A stretch of DNA of 64,000 nt, from assembly GCF_007993755.1 (NCBI RefSeq), contig NZ_CP042467.1:5783749-5847748 (forward strand). Direction: 5' to 3'. The DNA is from Microvenator marinus (GTDB lineage Bacteria; Myxococcota_A; Bradymonadia; Bradymonadales; Bradymonadaceae). This document shows positions 1 to 9,839 of the stretch, in pieces (position 1 is the first letter of the stretch; every line of letters starts with the position of its first letter). The translations under genes were made by a program, and so were the position numbers. The notes beneath the pieces were generated by a model. It did no database searches, was not told the origin of the DNA, and worked only from the letters and a program-made list of their open reading frames with translations.

Positions 1-80
1 CATTGGCTTCGTAGACTTCTTTGCGACGCAGCGATCTGGGAGTCATGTTTGGGCTCTTGGATATGGAACAAGAAATAGAG

Positions 81-108
81 AAGACGCCACGAGATCTCAC
101 GGCGTCTT
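81..108 (-). terminator. Probable hairpin terminator after the fasciclin gene
   Basis: An 8-bp perfect inverted repeat (AAGACGCC / GGCGTCTT) lies 27 bp past the fasciclin stop codon. The sequence that follows on the minus strand is pyrimidine-rich (CTCTATTTCTTGTT) but has no clean U-run, so the call is moderate. Confidence 0.45.
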
Positions 109-134
109 ATCTAAAGTGTCAAGTTAAGTTGCGA

Positions 135-734
135 TTAGTTCGCAGCTTGACCTTCTGCTGGAGGCATAGCGACGGTGTCGATCACGTGGATGACGCCGTT
201 GGTGCAGTCGATGTCGGTCTTGACGACGTTTGCGCCCTGGTAGGTCACAGTTCCGTCTTCAGCGACGACAACGTTTACTTTGGTACCAGCGAGGGTGTCA
301 GCTTCCATGGTCGTGACATCAGCAGCCATGACGCGTGCAGGCACAACGTGGAACTTAAGGATGTTGACGAGCTGGTCCTTGTTTTCTGCCTTGAGGAGTT
401 CCTCGACGGTTCCTTCTGGAAGCTTAGCGAAAGCTTCGTCGGTAGGAGCGAAAACGGTGAATGGGCCTTCGCCTTTGAGAGCTTCGACGAGCTCAGCTGC
501 GGTGAGAGCCGAAACAAGGGTCGTGAAGGTGCCAGCGCTGATAGCGGTGTCAACAACGTCAACTTTGACTGCTTCTTCTGCGGCAGCTTTAGCATCAGCT
601 TCTGCTTGCTCAGCAGCAGCATTTGCTTCTGCTTCCATCGAAGCGTTGGCATCGTCAGCCATCTTGTCCATGTCACTAGATTTACAACCAAAAGCCATGG
701 TTGAGAGCAAAAGCAATGCGATCATCTTCTTCAT
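135..734 (-). CDS. Fasciclin (FAS1) domain lipoprotein
   Basis: Predicted envelope lipoprotein of about 199 residues. The start at 734 is preferred because AGGAG lies just upstream and because it gives a clean lipoprotein signal ([16 protein letters not shown]); an upstream in-frame start at 794 adds a charged extension that would spoil the signal. After the Cys comes an Ala/Glu-rich helical linker (about residues 25-60), then one FAS1 domain to the C-terminus. FAS1 hallmarks are visible: the H1-like segment [17 protein letters not shown] and the H2-like segment [12 protein letters not shown]1 domains generally mediate adhesion or binding of polymers; the ligand here is unknown. It is a single gene with a promoter candidate overlapping the end of the upstream kinase gene. 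Confidence 0.9.
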   Translation of the reverse strand: MKKMIALLLLSTMAFGCKSSDMDKMADDANASMEAEANAAAEQAEADAKAAAEEAVKVDVVDTAISAGTFTTLVSALTAAELVEALKGEGPFTVFAPTDEAFAKLPEGTVEELLKAENKDQLVNILKFHVVPARVMAADVTTMEADTLAGTKVNVVVAEDGTVTYQGANVVKTDIDCTNGVIHVIDTVAMPPAEGQAAN

Positions 735-805
735 GTGTGTCTCCTGTGTGCCTTTTGACCAGTCATAAGGCGATTTTTTGAAACGATTTTTCAAACAACA
801 AAGCG

Positions 806-834
806 GAGTTAGACCGTCGTCAAAGTTTTGTCAA
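806..834 (-). promoter_or_regulatory. Candidate sigma-70 promoter for the fasciclin gene
   Basis: On the minus strand a perfect TTGACA (829-834) is followed after 17 bp by TAACTC (806-811, 3/6 match to TATAAT). The -35 box overlaps the stop codon of the kinase gene. Predicted from sequence only. Confidence 0.4.
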
Positions 835-3800
835 GGTCGCTCCTCTTCCTCGACTTCGCTGACTTCACTGGCCTCACTCGCCTCGCTCTCGTAGTCCGGA
901 ATTTCCGACCACGCATCTGGGTCGAAAGCTTCGAAATGAGAGGATGATTGTGCGAGTGCATTAAGTGCATCCGAATTTACCATTTGCACAGGTTCAAAAT
1001 CGTCGGGTTCCGAGTCCTCGATGTGTCCAAGTGTCTGAACTTCAGGCAGAATTTCGCTACTTTCGGACATTGGAGGGGCGCTGGGAATCGTCTGAGTGAG
1101 CTCTGAAATTTGTGTCTTAAACTCTTCAGGTAAGTCAAAGATTTCAGCGAGTTGCTCGAACTTTCGATCGACTAGATTTGGTTCCAGATAATTTTGGATC
1201 GAGAATTCATAAAGGCGGCGCAACATATCGAGTTCAATGTGATCAGGTGTTCGGTCAAATTGAAAAGCTGCGTCGATAGTTTGTGCAAAGAGCGCTTCAT
1301 CACTTTGGGCGGTCGCCACCGCGGCCAAGGCATCTGCGGGATGTGTGAACGGGCTGCGCGCCCCGGCCAGCACACGTTGATGCAGTCGCTCTAGAATGGG
1401 CCGAGCGGTTGAAATTTCTCCACGTGCGATCAGTGTTCTCGCAATCAGTTCCTCGGAGCGCGACCGAAGGCTAGAATCACCGCTTAAAAGCTCTCGGATC
1501 TGCAATGACTCTCTAAACCTGAGTTCTGCGCTCTCGAAGTCGTTCTGAAGATAGGCGAGGGTGCCGAGCGACTCTAGTGCGTGGGCCTCAGCCATAGAGA
1601 CTGAAGCCTCGCGAGCCTTGGCAATGGCGTCGTCTAGAATCGTGTGCGCATCTTCGAGCCGGCCTTCCTTGATAGCGCAGTCGCCAAGCTGGGTGTGAGC
1701 CCAGATCGCATGGACCGACTCAGGCGCAAGCGCGATCGTTTGCTCGAATTCTGAGCGTGCGGACTCAAAGTCCCCCTTGTGATAGTGCAGGTGTCCCAGC
1801 GTTCTGTGGCACGAGGCCGCGTGATGGGGCTTCGCCTGTGAAAGCTCCAAAGCTTCTTGTGCCAGCGTAAGGCCGTGTTCAAGCCTCCGCGCGTAAACTG
1901 AAGCCCATGCCTGTGCCCTGAGAATATTGGCCAATAGCTTTGGTTTCGCGCTCTCTCGGGCGAGCTCCTCGGCGCGCTCCAGCAAGCTAATACCGTGGTT
2001 AAAGGTTGCCTCGTTCTCGCTGTACACCATCGGGATGCCGCGTCTGACCCAGAGTTCGGCCCACCGAATATCGGTTGGGGACATTCCCATCGACGTGTAG
2101 GCCATCTCGAGTAGGTCGACGATTTCTGCCGTATCTCGTTGTTCAGGAGCTCCGTGGGCGCGCTGATACGCCTCTTCCAGGCAGGTGATGGCGAGCTGAT
2201 AGGCCTGGCCTTCTACAAAGTGTCTTCCGACCCTTTGGGCCAGTCCTGGGGTGTCTGGGTCGTAGAGTGACATGAGTGCCTTCGCAGAGTTCATGTTCTG
2301 GGATTTCCAACGGTCGTTGTCTGCTGAACTTTGAACCAGAATGTCGCGAAGTTGGTTGTTGATGAACGCAAATCCGTTGGGCTGCTCAACGGCGAGCCTT
2401 AGCCGGACGAGCTCATTGATGAGTCCGGTGGGGATGGTGAGGTCGAGAGCTTCACAAACCTTTTCCCACTCCTTGAGCCTTACGTCGTGGCCGAGCGCTG
2501 CCGCGACCTCGAGTGCTTGCCGAACTTTGTCCGGGTCGAGGCCGAGTCGCATCTTTCCGTCCGAGACCTGACCCGGACGCGCAAACACCTGAACGATGAA
2601 TTCGATGCGGCTATCCCAAACAGCGGCGAGGTTTCTCGGGACGGTAGCGGTCTCACCGTGTTTGACCACGAGCGCTCCGTTGTCCTCCACAAGCACGCCT
2701 CGTTTAACCCAGTCTTCAACGAGCTGCACGGCGAAGAGTGGCGAGCCTGCCGAGCGTCCAGAGACGTCGTGCGCTAGAGCTTGAGGTAAGCCAAGGTGGT
2801 TTTGCAGAAGTTGGCGGATATGATCGCGGCTCAGAGGGTCCACACTGACAGATGAGGAACTTGGACGCGCGAGAAGGGCCGAGAGAGCCTCATTTTCCTC
2901 TGGTCGCTCGGCAAGAGCTTCGTCTCGTACTGTGAGCACGAAGAAGATCGGGTTTTCCCCCTCTGCATCGAGCACGTGGCGGGCAAACTCAATCGAGTCC
3001 CAGCTAAAGTGGGCGTCATCCATAAAGACCACAACGGGTCGAGTGGTCGCGAGCCTGGAAAGCACGCGCCGGATCACCACGTAGCGTTGGTCGGGTGAGG
3101 TAAACTGAACGAATTTCGAGGTTCGGTCAGATTCCTCCATATTTGAGCGCATGATTTCGGTAAGTGCGCGTACTTCGTACTCGTCAGGTGTTCCGAATCG
3201 CTCGAGCTCCGCGCTCACGCGTGCCTGCATATCTTCGGCGTTGAGGCCAGCAGACCGAAAATAGCTGGTCAACATCCAGCCGAGTCCATGAGTGGGAGAG
3301 TTGATCTCGCCATGCGTAGTCTGAAGGACGTGGGCTGCGCCGATCTCGGCCAGCATTTCGCAAAGCCAATTTCCTAGGCGTGTTTTTCCGGACCCAGCGA
3401 GGCCACGAAGTACCAGGGCCTCGGGCTTCGCGTCCATGTAGACTCGCTTGAACGACTCCCAGAGTGAGGTGCGAATCGATTCGCGATCGACTACCGGGAT
3501 GGTACGAAGTCCAAAGAGTCCGAGACCAGCGCCGACAAGATTATTCTGAGCTTTTGGAGGCTCGGCCTCTTGCCACGTAATCGGGAGGGCGGGTGCGTCC
3601 GGATAGCGTTGTTGCTGAGCGGTTTTGCTCATCGTAAAGATTCGAAGCGCCTCCGGGAGTGCGAAGTCTACGCGCGTAGGCATCATGTCCGTGGCGTCGT
3701 CAAACTCATCTTCGTCTTGGCCCATAACCGAGCTTAGTTCTCCGAAGAGGATCGCCGAGTCATCGAGCTGTGTGAGCGCCCAAACGGCGTCAGCGCTCGA

Positions 3801-4631
3801 GCGAAAGCGGTCTTGCGGGGCCTTAGCGGTCATTCTCGAGACCCACTCGTCAAATCCTCTTGGAACATCAATTCGAGGCTTGAGGGCCGGCATCGGATTG
3901 TTGATATGCGCCATGGCGAGCATCATGAACGTGCCGCCCTTGAAAGGCAGCTCACCCGTGACCAGCTGGTACGCCATGATTCCCACGGCGTAGAGGTCGG
4001 TCCACGGGCCGTAATCGCGCCATTTTCCCATGAACTGCTCGGGAGCCATGTACCGAGGGGTGCCGGAAGCTTCTTCGGTGCTTCGGGACGTGAAGTCCAT
4101 AGCGTCGGTGCGGGTATGGGCATCTTTTGCGTGAGCGACGCCGAAATCGGTCAGGATGATGCGCGGGGGGGACTCGTGGTGAGAGCCGAGAAGCACGTTT
4201 CCGGGCTTGATATCGCGGTGGACGAGTCCGCATGCGTGGGCGTGTGAAAGCCCGCCGAGCACAGACATCAAGATGTTCTTGATATCGCGCCAGTTTAGCG
4301 GGTCGATCTGCGTGGCCAAAGAGCCCCGGCTTGCGTACTCCATAACGAGGTAAGGGCTTCCGGGAATCAGGTTTCCGGGGAGTGACTTGACCTCTTCTGG
4401 CAGGGTGCCGTAGTCGAAAATCTGCACCACGTTGGGGTGGTTGAGGCGTGCAACGGCTTGTACTTCGCGCCGAAATTCCTCCTGATATTCAGGCATCAAG
4501 GCGTTTGCGCCTGTGATGACCTTGATGGCCACGGGAAGCGCCTGCTCAATATGAGTGCCGCGCCAAATTTCTCCCATGCCGCCCGTGGCAAACTGGGATT
4601 GGATATCAAAAGGACCGAGTCGCACCGCCAT
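831..4631 (-). CDS. Ser/Thr protein kinase fused to AAA-type ATPase and TPRs
   Basis: A 1266-residue cytoplasmic signalling protein with no evident membrane helix. Residues about 7-290 are a Hanks-type kinase with all key elements: Gly-rich loop (ATGGMGEIW), VAIK lysine, HRDIKPGN catalytic loop, TDFG, and APEQ. About residues 385-650 form a P-loop ATPase module (Walker A GLAGSGKT near 408; Walker B VVVFMDDAH). About 800-1130 are TPR-like helical repeats, and the tail is Glu-rich. This architecture (kinase, orphan AAA/LuxR-like ATPase, TPR) is common in Myxococcota and is expected to phosphorylate unknown partners. The start is supported by AGGA upstream. It is transcribed alone, upstream of the fasciclin gene. 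Confidence 0.92.
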   Translation of the reverse strand: MAVRLGPFDIQSQFATGGMGEIWRGTHIEQALPVAIKVITGANALMPEYQEEFRREVQAVARLNHPNVVQIFDYGTLPEEVKSLPGNLIPGSPYLVMEYASRGSLATQIDPLNWRDIKNILMSVLGGLSHAHACGLVHRDIKPGNVLLGSHHESPPRIILTDFGVAHAKDAHTRTDAMDFTSRSTEEASGTPRYMAPEQFMGKWRDYGPWTDLYAVGIMAYQLVTGELPFKGGTFMMLAMAHINNPMPALKPRIDVPRGFDEWVSRMTAKAPQDRFRSSADAVWALTQLDDSAILFGELSSVMGQDEDEFDDATDMMPTRVDFALPEALRIFTMSKTAQQQRYPDAPALPITWQEAEPPKAQNNLVGAGLGLFGLRTIPVVDRESIRTSLWESFKRVYMDAKPEALVLRGLAGSGKTRLGNWLCEMLAEIGAAHVLQTTHGEINSPTHGLGWMLTSYFRSAGLNAEDMQARVSAELERFGTPDEYEVRALTEIMRSNMEESDRTSKFVQFTSPDQRYVVIRRVLSRLATTRPVVVFMDDAHFSWDSIEFARHVLDAEGENPIFFVLTVRDEALAERPEENEALSALLARPSSSSVSVDPLSRDHIRQLLQNHLGLPQALAHDVSGRSAGSPLFAVQLVEDWVKRGVLVEDNGALVVKHGETATVPRNLAAVWDSRIEFIVQVFARPGQVSDGKMRLGLDPDKVRQALEVAAALGHDVRLKEWEKVCEALDLTIPTGLINELVRLRLAVEQPNGFAFINNQLRDILVQSSADNDRWKSQNMNSAKALMSLYDPDTPGLAQRVGRHFVEGQAYQLAITCLEEAYQRAHGAPEQRDTAEIVDLLEMAYTSMGMSPTDIRWAELWVRRGIPMVYSENEATFNHGISLLERAEELARESAKPKLLANILRAQAWASVYARRLEHGLTLAQEALELSQAKPHHAASCHRTLGHLHYHKGDFESARSEFEQTIALAPESVHAIWAHTQLGDCAIKEGRLEDAHTILDDAIAKAREASVSMAEAHALESLGTLAYLQNDFESAELRFRESLQIRELLSGDSSLRSRSEELIARTLIARGEISTARPILERLHQRVLAGARSPFTHPADALAAVATAQSDEALFAQTIDAAFQFDRTPDHIELDMLRRLYEFSIQNYLEPNLVDRKFEQLAEIFDLPEEFKTQISELTQTIPSAPPMSESSEILPEVQTLGHIEDSEPDDFEPVQMVNSDALNALAQSSSHFEAFDPDAWSEIPDYESEASEASEVSEVEEEERP

Positions 4632-4713
4632 ACGTCATCCTGTTGCAGGTCTGTCTGCTTTGGATGGCTCTACCATGATGCGGTTGCAAAGTGAATTGCC
4701 TGAGTCATTAAGC

Positions 4714-5709
4714 TCAGCGCTTATCGTGTAGAAATCGGGGCGCGCGGGGGCTTGCGGTAAGAATTTCAAAACCGGATGAAGTCACCATCACAGTGTGTTC
4801 GAACTGCGCGCTGAGTTTGAGGTCCGAGGTCACCGCAGTCCAGTCGTCGGGCCAAATAACGCATCGCCATGAACCTTCGTTGATCATGGGTTCCACGGTG
4901 AACGTCATGCCTTCTTTCATGATCTCGTTCTGGCGCGGCGAATAATAGTGCAAGAGTTGGGGTTCCATATGGAACATCTCGCCGATGCCGTGAGCTGTGA
5001 AATCCTTGACCACGCTATATCCATGCGCGTGTGCGTGAGTCTCGATTGCCTTGCCGATGGCGTTGAATGGCTTACCTGGGGCAACCTCCTCGATGCCACG
5101 CATCATGCACTCCCACGTGGTCTGAACCAGACGGTGCGCCGACTGAGAGACCTGACCGACGAAAACGGTCTCGGAATTGTCTCCGTGCATGCCGTCCAGA
5201 AAAATCGTGCAGTCGATATTGACGATTTCGCCGTTTCTTAAGGGGCGAGAATCCGGGATGCCGTGGCAAATCACCTCGTTGATCGAGGTGCAAATGCTCT
5301 TCATGTATCCCTGGTAGCCGAGCGTACTCGGGTAGCCGCCAAGCGAGATCATCTTCTCGTGCGCCAGTCTATCGAGCTCATCGGTCGTGATGCCTTCCTC
5401 GACATGGTCGATGATATAATCAAGCGTTTCTCGAGCGGCCTCGCACGCTGCTCTCATGCGCTGGATCTGGTCCTCGGTAGTCTTTGTGCACCACTCGCGC
5501 TTGCCCTTCGGTCGTCCGTTGTTCAGCACATAGTCTGGGCGCGGAATGTGGTCAGGGACCGGTCGTATCGGGGAGACTTTTCCCGGCTGAATACGGGTAT
5601 CTGGTACCACGGGACCGGACGCTGATAGATCCGTTGAGAGATGGCATTTCTTGTATTTCTTGCCGCTTCCGCACCAACATGGGTCATTGCGGCCGATTTT
5701 ATCGTTCAT
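4714..5709 (-). CDS. map: Type I methionine aminopeptidase with N-terminal SEC-C zinc motif
   Basis: Removes initiator Met from nascent proteins. The 331-residue protein starts with a SEC-C motif ([13 protein letters not shown]) expected to bind zinc and possibly ribosome or SecA partners, followed by a basic linker and a complete type I MetAP domain. Metal ligands and catalytic residues are recognisable: H in ICHGIP, D in NIDCT, D in HGDNSETV, H in [12 protein letters not shown] in FTVEPM, and E in QFEHTV. The start at 5709 is chosen because GGAAAGG precedes it and SEC-C is normally N-terminal; the open frame upstream has no homology signal. It is divergent from the exonuclease III gene, so the 84-bp gap should hold both promoters. 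Confidence 0.93.
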   Translation of the reverse strand: MNDKIGRNDPCWCGSGKKYKKCHLSTDLSASGPVVPDTRIQPGKVSPIRPVPDHIPRPDYVLNNGRPKGKREWCTKTTEDQIQRMRAACEAARETLDYIIDHVEEGITTDELDRLAHEKMISLGGYPSTLGYQGYMKSICTSINEVICHGIPDSRPLRNGEIVNIDCTIFLDGMHGDNSETVFVGQVSQSAHRLVQTTWECMMRGIEEVAPGKPFNAIGKAIETHAHAHGYSVVKDFTAHGIGEMFHMEPQLLHYYSPRQNEIMKEGMTFTVEPMINEGSWRCVIWPDDWTAVTSDLKLSAQFEHTVMVTSSGFEILTASPRAPRFLHDKR

Positions 5710-5793
5710 GGTCCTTTCCGGTTCAGGGGCCTCGTAGACGGGGGGAGAGATACCCGATAATAGACGAATCGTCCAACTGACTGGAGATTCGAA

Positions 5794-6615
5794 ATGGCAA
5801 AAACGATTCAAATCTACTCGTGGAATGTCAATGGCATTCGTTCCGCGCACCAGAAAGGCTTTTTGGAGTGGCTTCATGCACGGCCACGTCCCAGCATTGT
5901 CGGGCTGCAGGAAACGCGCGCCGAACGCGAACAACTCTCAGAAGATCTGGAGAGTCCAGATGGCTGGCTGAGTCATTTTGTTTCCGCCCAAAAGAAGGGA
6001 TATAGCGGGGTTGGCGTCTATACCAGCGCCAAGCCCAATGACGTGGTGACGAGCCTTGGGCGCCCTGAATTTGACGACGAGGGGAGAGCGATTCTGACGC
6101 GATTTGGTGAGCTGGATATCTGGAATGTTTATTTCCCAAACGGTAGTGGAAAGAACCGCGATTTGAGTCGAATTCCGTATAAGTTGGATTTCTACGCGCA
6201 CCTGCTCGAAAGCCTGAAACCCCAGATAGACTCAGGCGGAAGGGTGCTGGTGATGGGCGACTTCAACACCGCGCTTTCCGAGATTGATTTGGCCAGACCA
6301 AAGGGAAATGAGAAGACGAGTGGCTTTAGGCCTGAAGAGCGTGAGGCGTTGCAGCTCTGGTTGGATGCTGGGTTCGTGGACACATTCCGCCACCAGCACC
6401 CCGATGCCGAAGGGCACTACACATGGTGGAGCCAGCGAAAGGGTGTTCGCGAGCGAAACGTGGGTTGGCGAATCGACTATATTTTGGCTTCGCCAGCGGC
6501 CCATGCCTACGTGGAGTCAGCGCAAATCCATGCCGATGTCATGGGCTCCGACCATTGCCCAATTTCGGTCAGCGTGAAGCCTGAGATTGCCGGCGACTTC
6601 AACTGGTCATTCTAG
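5794..6615 (+). CDS. xth: Exodeoxyribonuclease III (AP endonuclease)
   Basis: A 273-residue DNA repair enzyme of the ExoIII/APE1 family that incises abasic sites and has 3' exonuclease activity. Family motifs are intact: SWNVNGIRS (Asn), LQETRA (catalytic Glu), [14 protein letters not shown] (Asp/Asn), WRIDYIL, and the C-terminal GSDHCPI (catalytic Asp-His). Full family length, cytoplasmic. It is convergent with the next gene and their ends overlap by 9 bp. Confidence 0.95.
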   Translation: MAKTIQIYSWNVNGIRSAHQKGFLEWLHARPRPSIVGLQETRAEREQLSEDLESPDGWLSHFVSAQKKGYSGVGVYTSAKPNDVVTSLGRPEFDDEGRAILTRFGELDIWNVYFPNGSGKNRDLSRIPYKLDFYAHLLESLKPQIDSGGRVLVMGDFNTALSEIDLARPKGNEKTSGFRPEEREALQLWLDAGFVDTFRHQHPDAEGHYTWWSQRKGVRERNVGWRIDYILASPAAHAYVESAQIHADVMGSDHCPISVSVKPEIAGDFNWSF

Positions 6616-7551
6616 GTGAAGCGCTCGGTCCAAAAACGCAAACTGGTCCGTCCAACACCGAAGGGCTTGCTCGCGCCAGATAAATGCGTGAAAGGCGTGG
6701 ACCTCTCCGGGGTAGATGCGTGAATCCGAGTAGACACCGAGGTCCCTCAAGGCTCGGTCAAGCCGGCGTGTATCATCAAGGAGTGGGTCCTTGGTTCCAA
6801 CGCTCGAGAAGAAAGGAGGCAGCGGCCGTTCCCACGCGCGCTCCTGCTCGAGTATGAGCAAGGGGTCTGCAAGTGTGCCTGGACGGTCGTCGGGCAAGTA
6901 GGCCAGGCTGACCTCTTTGAGTCTCTCTTCCACAAACTTCGATATATTCTTTCGGCGTGCAAATCTCGGCCAGTCTGAAACCTGCAACACTCCACAATTT
7001 GCTAGGACAGCGTCGGGTCTAACGCCGAGCTCAAAGATCTCTTCGGCAAAGGGTTCGGAAAACCGTTTGCACGCAGCGAGCGTGGTTGCGCTGACCAGAT
7101 TTGCCCCGGCTGATTCACCCGCGAATACCAGCGGAAGTTTGCCGAGTTTGGAGTCGCGCGCTCGGATCCACTCAAGCCCCAACGCAAGGTCTTCAAGCGC
7201 CGAAGGATAGGGGTGTTTGGGGGCGAGTCGGTAGTTTAAGTTGTAGACCCGATAACCACGGCGGGCGAAGCCCAAACCCATGATCCAATGGGTGTCTTTG
7301 GACAAGATTCGAAAACCGCCACCATGCACGTAGACTACAATACCCTTGGGCGGTTTGACCGGATGGTAGATATCCAGCGTGTGGTCGGGCATAGAGCCGT
7401 ATTTAATGTCCCTTTCGATGAAAAGTGAGTTAAGCTCTCGCCGTGCTCTCGGGGTCATTTTGGATGCAAAAGAGAGCCCTTCGAAGAAGGATTCTACAGT
7501 TTTTGACCCGACTTTTTCTCGTATTGAACGTTGATGACTCATGACGACCAT
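6607..7551 (-). CDS. Alpha/beta hydrolase, hormone-sensitive-lipase (acetyl esterase) type
   Basis: Predicted carboxylesterase of about 314 residues. The HSL-family oxyanion motif HGGGF (near residue 80) and nucleophile elbow GESAGAN are clear. Later Asp and His that would finish the triad are present in ASVGTKDPLLDD-like and GEVHAFH segments. No signal peptide is seen with the chosen start, so it is probably cytoplasmic. Starts at 7551 (MVVMSHQ) or 7542 (MSHQ) are equally possible, since neither has a strong Shine-Dalgarno; the longer open frame to 7707 would run into the divergent neighbour and is unlikely. Substrate unknown. Confidence 0.88.
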   Translation of the reverse strand: MVVMSHQRSIREKVGSKTVESFFEGLSFASKMTPRARRELNSLFIERDIKYGSMPDHTLDIYHPVKPPKGIVVYVHGGGFRILSKDTHWIMGLGFARRGYRVYNLNYRLAPKHPYPSALEDLALGLEWIRARDSKLGKLPLVFAGESAGANLVSATTLAACKRFSEPFAEEIFELGVRPDAVLANCGVLQVSDWPRFARRKNISKFVEERLKEVSLAYLPDDRPGTLADPLLILEQERAWERPLPPFFSSVGTKDPLLDDTRRLDRALRDLGVYSDSRIYPGEVHAFHAFIWREQALRCWTDQFAFLDRALHLE

Positions 7552-7588
7552 TCGACTTTGATTCTGAAAACGGTATAGGATACCTGAC

Positions 7589-9172
7589 GTGCACGATTCA
7601 ATTGAAGAGCATCTTAAAACGTATTTTAACCTCGTTGAACATTTGGGGTTCCGGGCAGAGTTGCGTGTCTCTGGTGATCTGGTCATCGAAGGGCCGGACG
7701 AGGCCACGCGAGAGGTGCTTCGCAGTCTTGGGGAGGATCTGCTTCGAGGTTGGAAGCTTCGTCAGCGAAACACTTACCTCGAATCGGAGCTGAAGACGCT
7801 CGACAAGGCCGAGCGCGAGCTCAGGCTAAAAGAGACAGGCTTGCGTCGTCTTTTGGATTTGTCGCCGTTTTTCATTTTGGTGGAATCCGCCGACGAAGCC
7901 CTCCAGTACATCAACCAGAGTATGGAAAATTTGCTGGGGCGCGATTTTGAGGACGTGTTTGGACAGCGCATCGAGGAGATTGCGTCCGAGTTTTCGTTCT
8001 TCAAAGAGTGCAGAGAGTCGGTGTTGAAGTCTCCAAGGACGCTTGAGCTCGAGGTTGAACTCAAGAGAACCGAATCGGTATGGTTGCGTTGCGTGGTGTT
8101 TCCCGAACTAGGCGCAGACGGAAGCCTTGCCCGTATCATTTGCATTGCGTCCGACGTGACATTGCGCCGCAAAAGCGAAGAGGCGCTGCGTAAGTCATTG
8201 AGCGATTATCGCGAACTCTTTCACCGATCTGGCGACGTCGTGCTCTTGGTTGACCCGGAGGACGGCCAGATTCTAGATATTAACGACGGTGCGCAGGCGC
8301 TCCTTGGAGAAGCTCGAAGTGAAGTCGTGGGGAGCACGTTTCGCGAGCTCACCGAGCGAGTTTCCACACATGTGTTCGGACTGAGTGAGGCGCATTGGAA
8401 GGCCGCGCTCAAGCCTGGTTCGTCGTTCGAGTGGCCGCTGCGAGATCATGCCGGTGAGCTGCGTTGGGTTCAGGTTGTAATGGAAGGGCTTGAGATTGCG
8501 GGGAAGACTAGGCTTCTGGCGCTTGGCCGCGATATCACAGACCTGAAGCGTGATTCGGAAAAATGGGTGGAGATCGAAACCTCGCACGAGTTCCTCCTGG
8601 ACCAGAACGTGGTGCACGAGTTTTCCAATCTTCTGAGCGTGATTCTGAACGGGGTGGAGCTCCTGAGCTTGGCCTCCGACAACGAATTGCGCGAAAAACT
8701 CGCGACGGTGCGAGAGGCGTCCCATCGTGCGGCTTCGCTGACTCGTGTTCTCGTGGAAAAACAATCCGAAGGCACGCGGGGAGTGGTCCTGATTGCCGAA
8801 GACGAGCCGGGAGTGCTTTCTGCCGTGCGCCGCATGCTTGGGCGCGCTGGGTATCGCGTGCTTGCAGCTCGCCACGGTGACGAGGCGCTCGAAGTTGCCC
8901 AACTTCATAAAGGGACCATCGACCTCCTTCTCACAGACGTGGTGATGCCAGGAGTGGCTGGGCCGCGCCTGGCTGAGGAGATTGTTGAAATTCGTCCGGA
9001 CGTGGCAGTGTTGTACATGTCAGCCTACACCGACTTGGTGTCGGATTTTTCGAAGTCGCTTGGTCCCGAAACGCTACTTTTGGCCAAGCCTTTTGGTGCC
9101 GAAGAATTGATTAGAGCTGTTGAATTGACCATTAAGAACCGGGTGAATGCCCGAAATGAGGAGAAGAGATGA
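7589..9172 (+). CDS. PAS-PAS hybrid sensor-like protein with receiver domain, no HATPase
   Basis: A 527-residue signalling protein starting at GTG. Seen in order: an N-terminal helical segment (1-85), a PAS domain (about 85-200), a second PAS (about 210-325), a dimerisation/H-box-like helix with VVHEFSNLL (His near 342), a second helix (REASHRAASLTRVL), then directly a receiver domain (about 395-515) with acidic pair EDE, phospho-acceptor TDVVMP, switch Ser/Thr and KPFG lysine. In ordinary hybrid kinases a HATPase_c domain of about 110 residues sits between H-box and receiver; here only about 8 residues do. It therefore cannot autophosphorylate by itself and may accept phosphate from another kinase. 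Its stop overlaps the FKBP gene start (ATGA). Confidence 0.87.
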   Translation: MHDSIEEHLKTYFNLVEHLGFRAELRVSGDLVIEGPDEATREVLRSLGEDLLRGWKLRQRNTYLESELKTLDKAERELRLKETGLRRLLDLSPFFILVESADEALQYINQSMENLLGRDFEDVFGQRIEEIASEFSFFKECRESVLKSPRTLELEVELKRTESVWLRCVVFPELGADGSLARIICIASDVTLRRKSEEALRKSLSDYRELFHRSGDVVLLVDPEDGQILDINDGAQALLGEARSEVVGSTFRELTERVSTHVFGLSEAHWKAALKPGSSFEWPLRDHAGELRWVQVVMEGLEIAGKTRLLALGRDITDLKRDSEKWVEIETSHEFLLDQNVVHEFSNLLSVILNGVELLSLASDNELREKLATVREASHRAASLTRVLVEKQSEGTRGVVLIAEDEPGVLSAVRRMLGRAGYRVLAARHGDEALEVAQLHKGTIDLLLTDVVMPGVAGPRLAEEIVEIRPDVAVLYMSAYTDLVSDFSKSLGPETLLLAKPFGAEELIRAVELTIKNRVNARNEEKR

Positions 9173-9678
9173 AATTGCGCGTATTGATTGTTGCTTTGTT
9201 CGTGTGGGGTTGTGGCGGAAATGCGCCGGTGGAAGATGAAACTCCAGTAGAGACTCAGACTGCGGCCCTTGAAGAAGAGCAGCAGGTCAACACAGAGCCT
9301 GAGCGAGACCCATTGGAGGCTCCGGCTGATGTGGCAGCTATCCCCGAAGACGCAACCGTGACGGCATCCGGTCTCGGCTACAAAGTGCTTCAAGAGCCGA
9401 ATCCGGAAGGGCGCCAAGCGTCTCAGTTGGCGAAGGTCAAAGTGCATTATACTGGGTGGACCACTGACGGTGAGCGTTTCGATAGCTCGGTGGAGCGTGG
9501 TGAGCCTTTGGATATCGAACTGACCAAGGTCATCGAAGGCTGGAAGGAAGGTGTTGGTGAGATGAAAGAAGGCGAGAAGCGCAGGTTCTGGATTCCCGAG
9601 AATCTCGCGTACAAGGGTGCCGAAGGATTCCCCGCGGGCATGCTCGTTTTCGAAGTCGAGCTCATTCAGGTCTACTAA
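9169..9678 (+). CDS. FKBP-type peptidyl-prolyl cis-trans isomerase lipoprotein
   Basis: A 169-residue envelope lipoprotein (signal RVLIVALFVWGC) with an acidic linker (to about residue 60) and one FKBP domain at the C-terminus. FKBP hallmarks are present: VKVHYTGWTTDGERFDSS, IEGWKEGVGEMKEGEKRRFWIP and the final VFEVELIQV. The role is folding of periplasmic or surface proteins. The ATG overlaps the stop of the sensor-like gene upstream, so the two are translationally coupled. Confidence 0.93.
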   Translation: MKLRVLIVALFVWGCGGNAPVEDETPVETQTAALEEEQQVNTEPERDPLEAPADVAAIPEDATVTASGLGYKVLQEPNPEGRQASQLAKVKVHYTGWTTDGERFDSSVERGEPLDIELTKVIEGWKEGVGEMKEGEKRRFWIPENLAYKGAEGFPAGMLVFEVELIQVY

Positions 9679-9803
9679 TCTAGACGCTGATGGCCATATC
9701 GGCCGAAAATTTCTGAATCATTTTGAGGCGGGTAAAGGCGAGCAATTACCTAGGGTTAGGTAGTTGTGCCGCTCTGCTTTGTCTCGTTGTATGCGTTTTT
9801 ATG

Positions 9804-9832
9804 TTGACATTCTAAGATCGCATCTTTACCTT
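9804..9832 (+). promoter_or_regulatory. Candidate promoter of the small RNA
   Basis: A perfect TTGACA (9804-9809) followed after 17 bp by TACCTT (9827-9832, 3/6 to TATAAT). It would start transcription near 9840, which is about 200 nt before a strong terminator and inside a stretch without a protein gene. Confidence 0.4.
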
Positions 9833-9839
9833 GCCTTCA

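Noticed and set aside
21..704. A 227-codon plus-strand open frame over the fasciclin gene
   Set aside because: It lies antisense to a well-supported FAS1 gene, has no homology-like features, and its composition is that of the complement of Ala/Glu-rich coding sequence.
4697..4718. CTGAG/CTCAG inverted repeat at the end of the aminopeptidase gene
   Set aside because: Only 5 bp, overlaps the stop codon, and has no T-run, so it does not qualify as a terminator.
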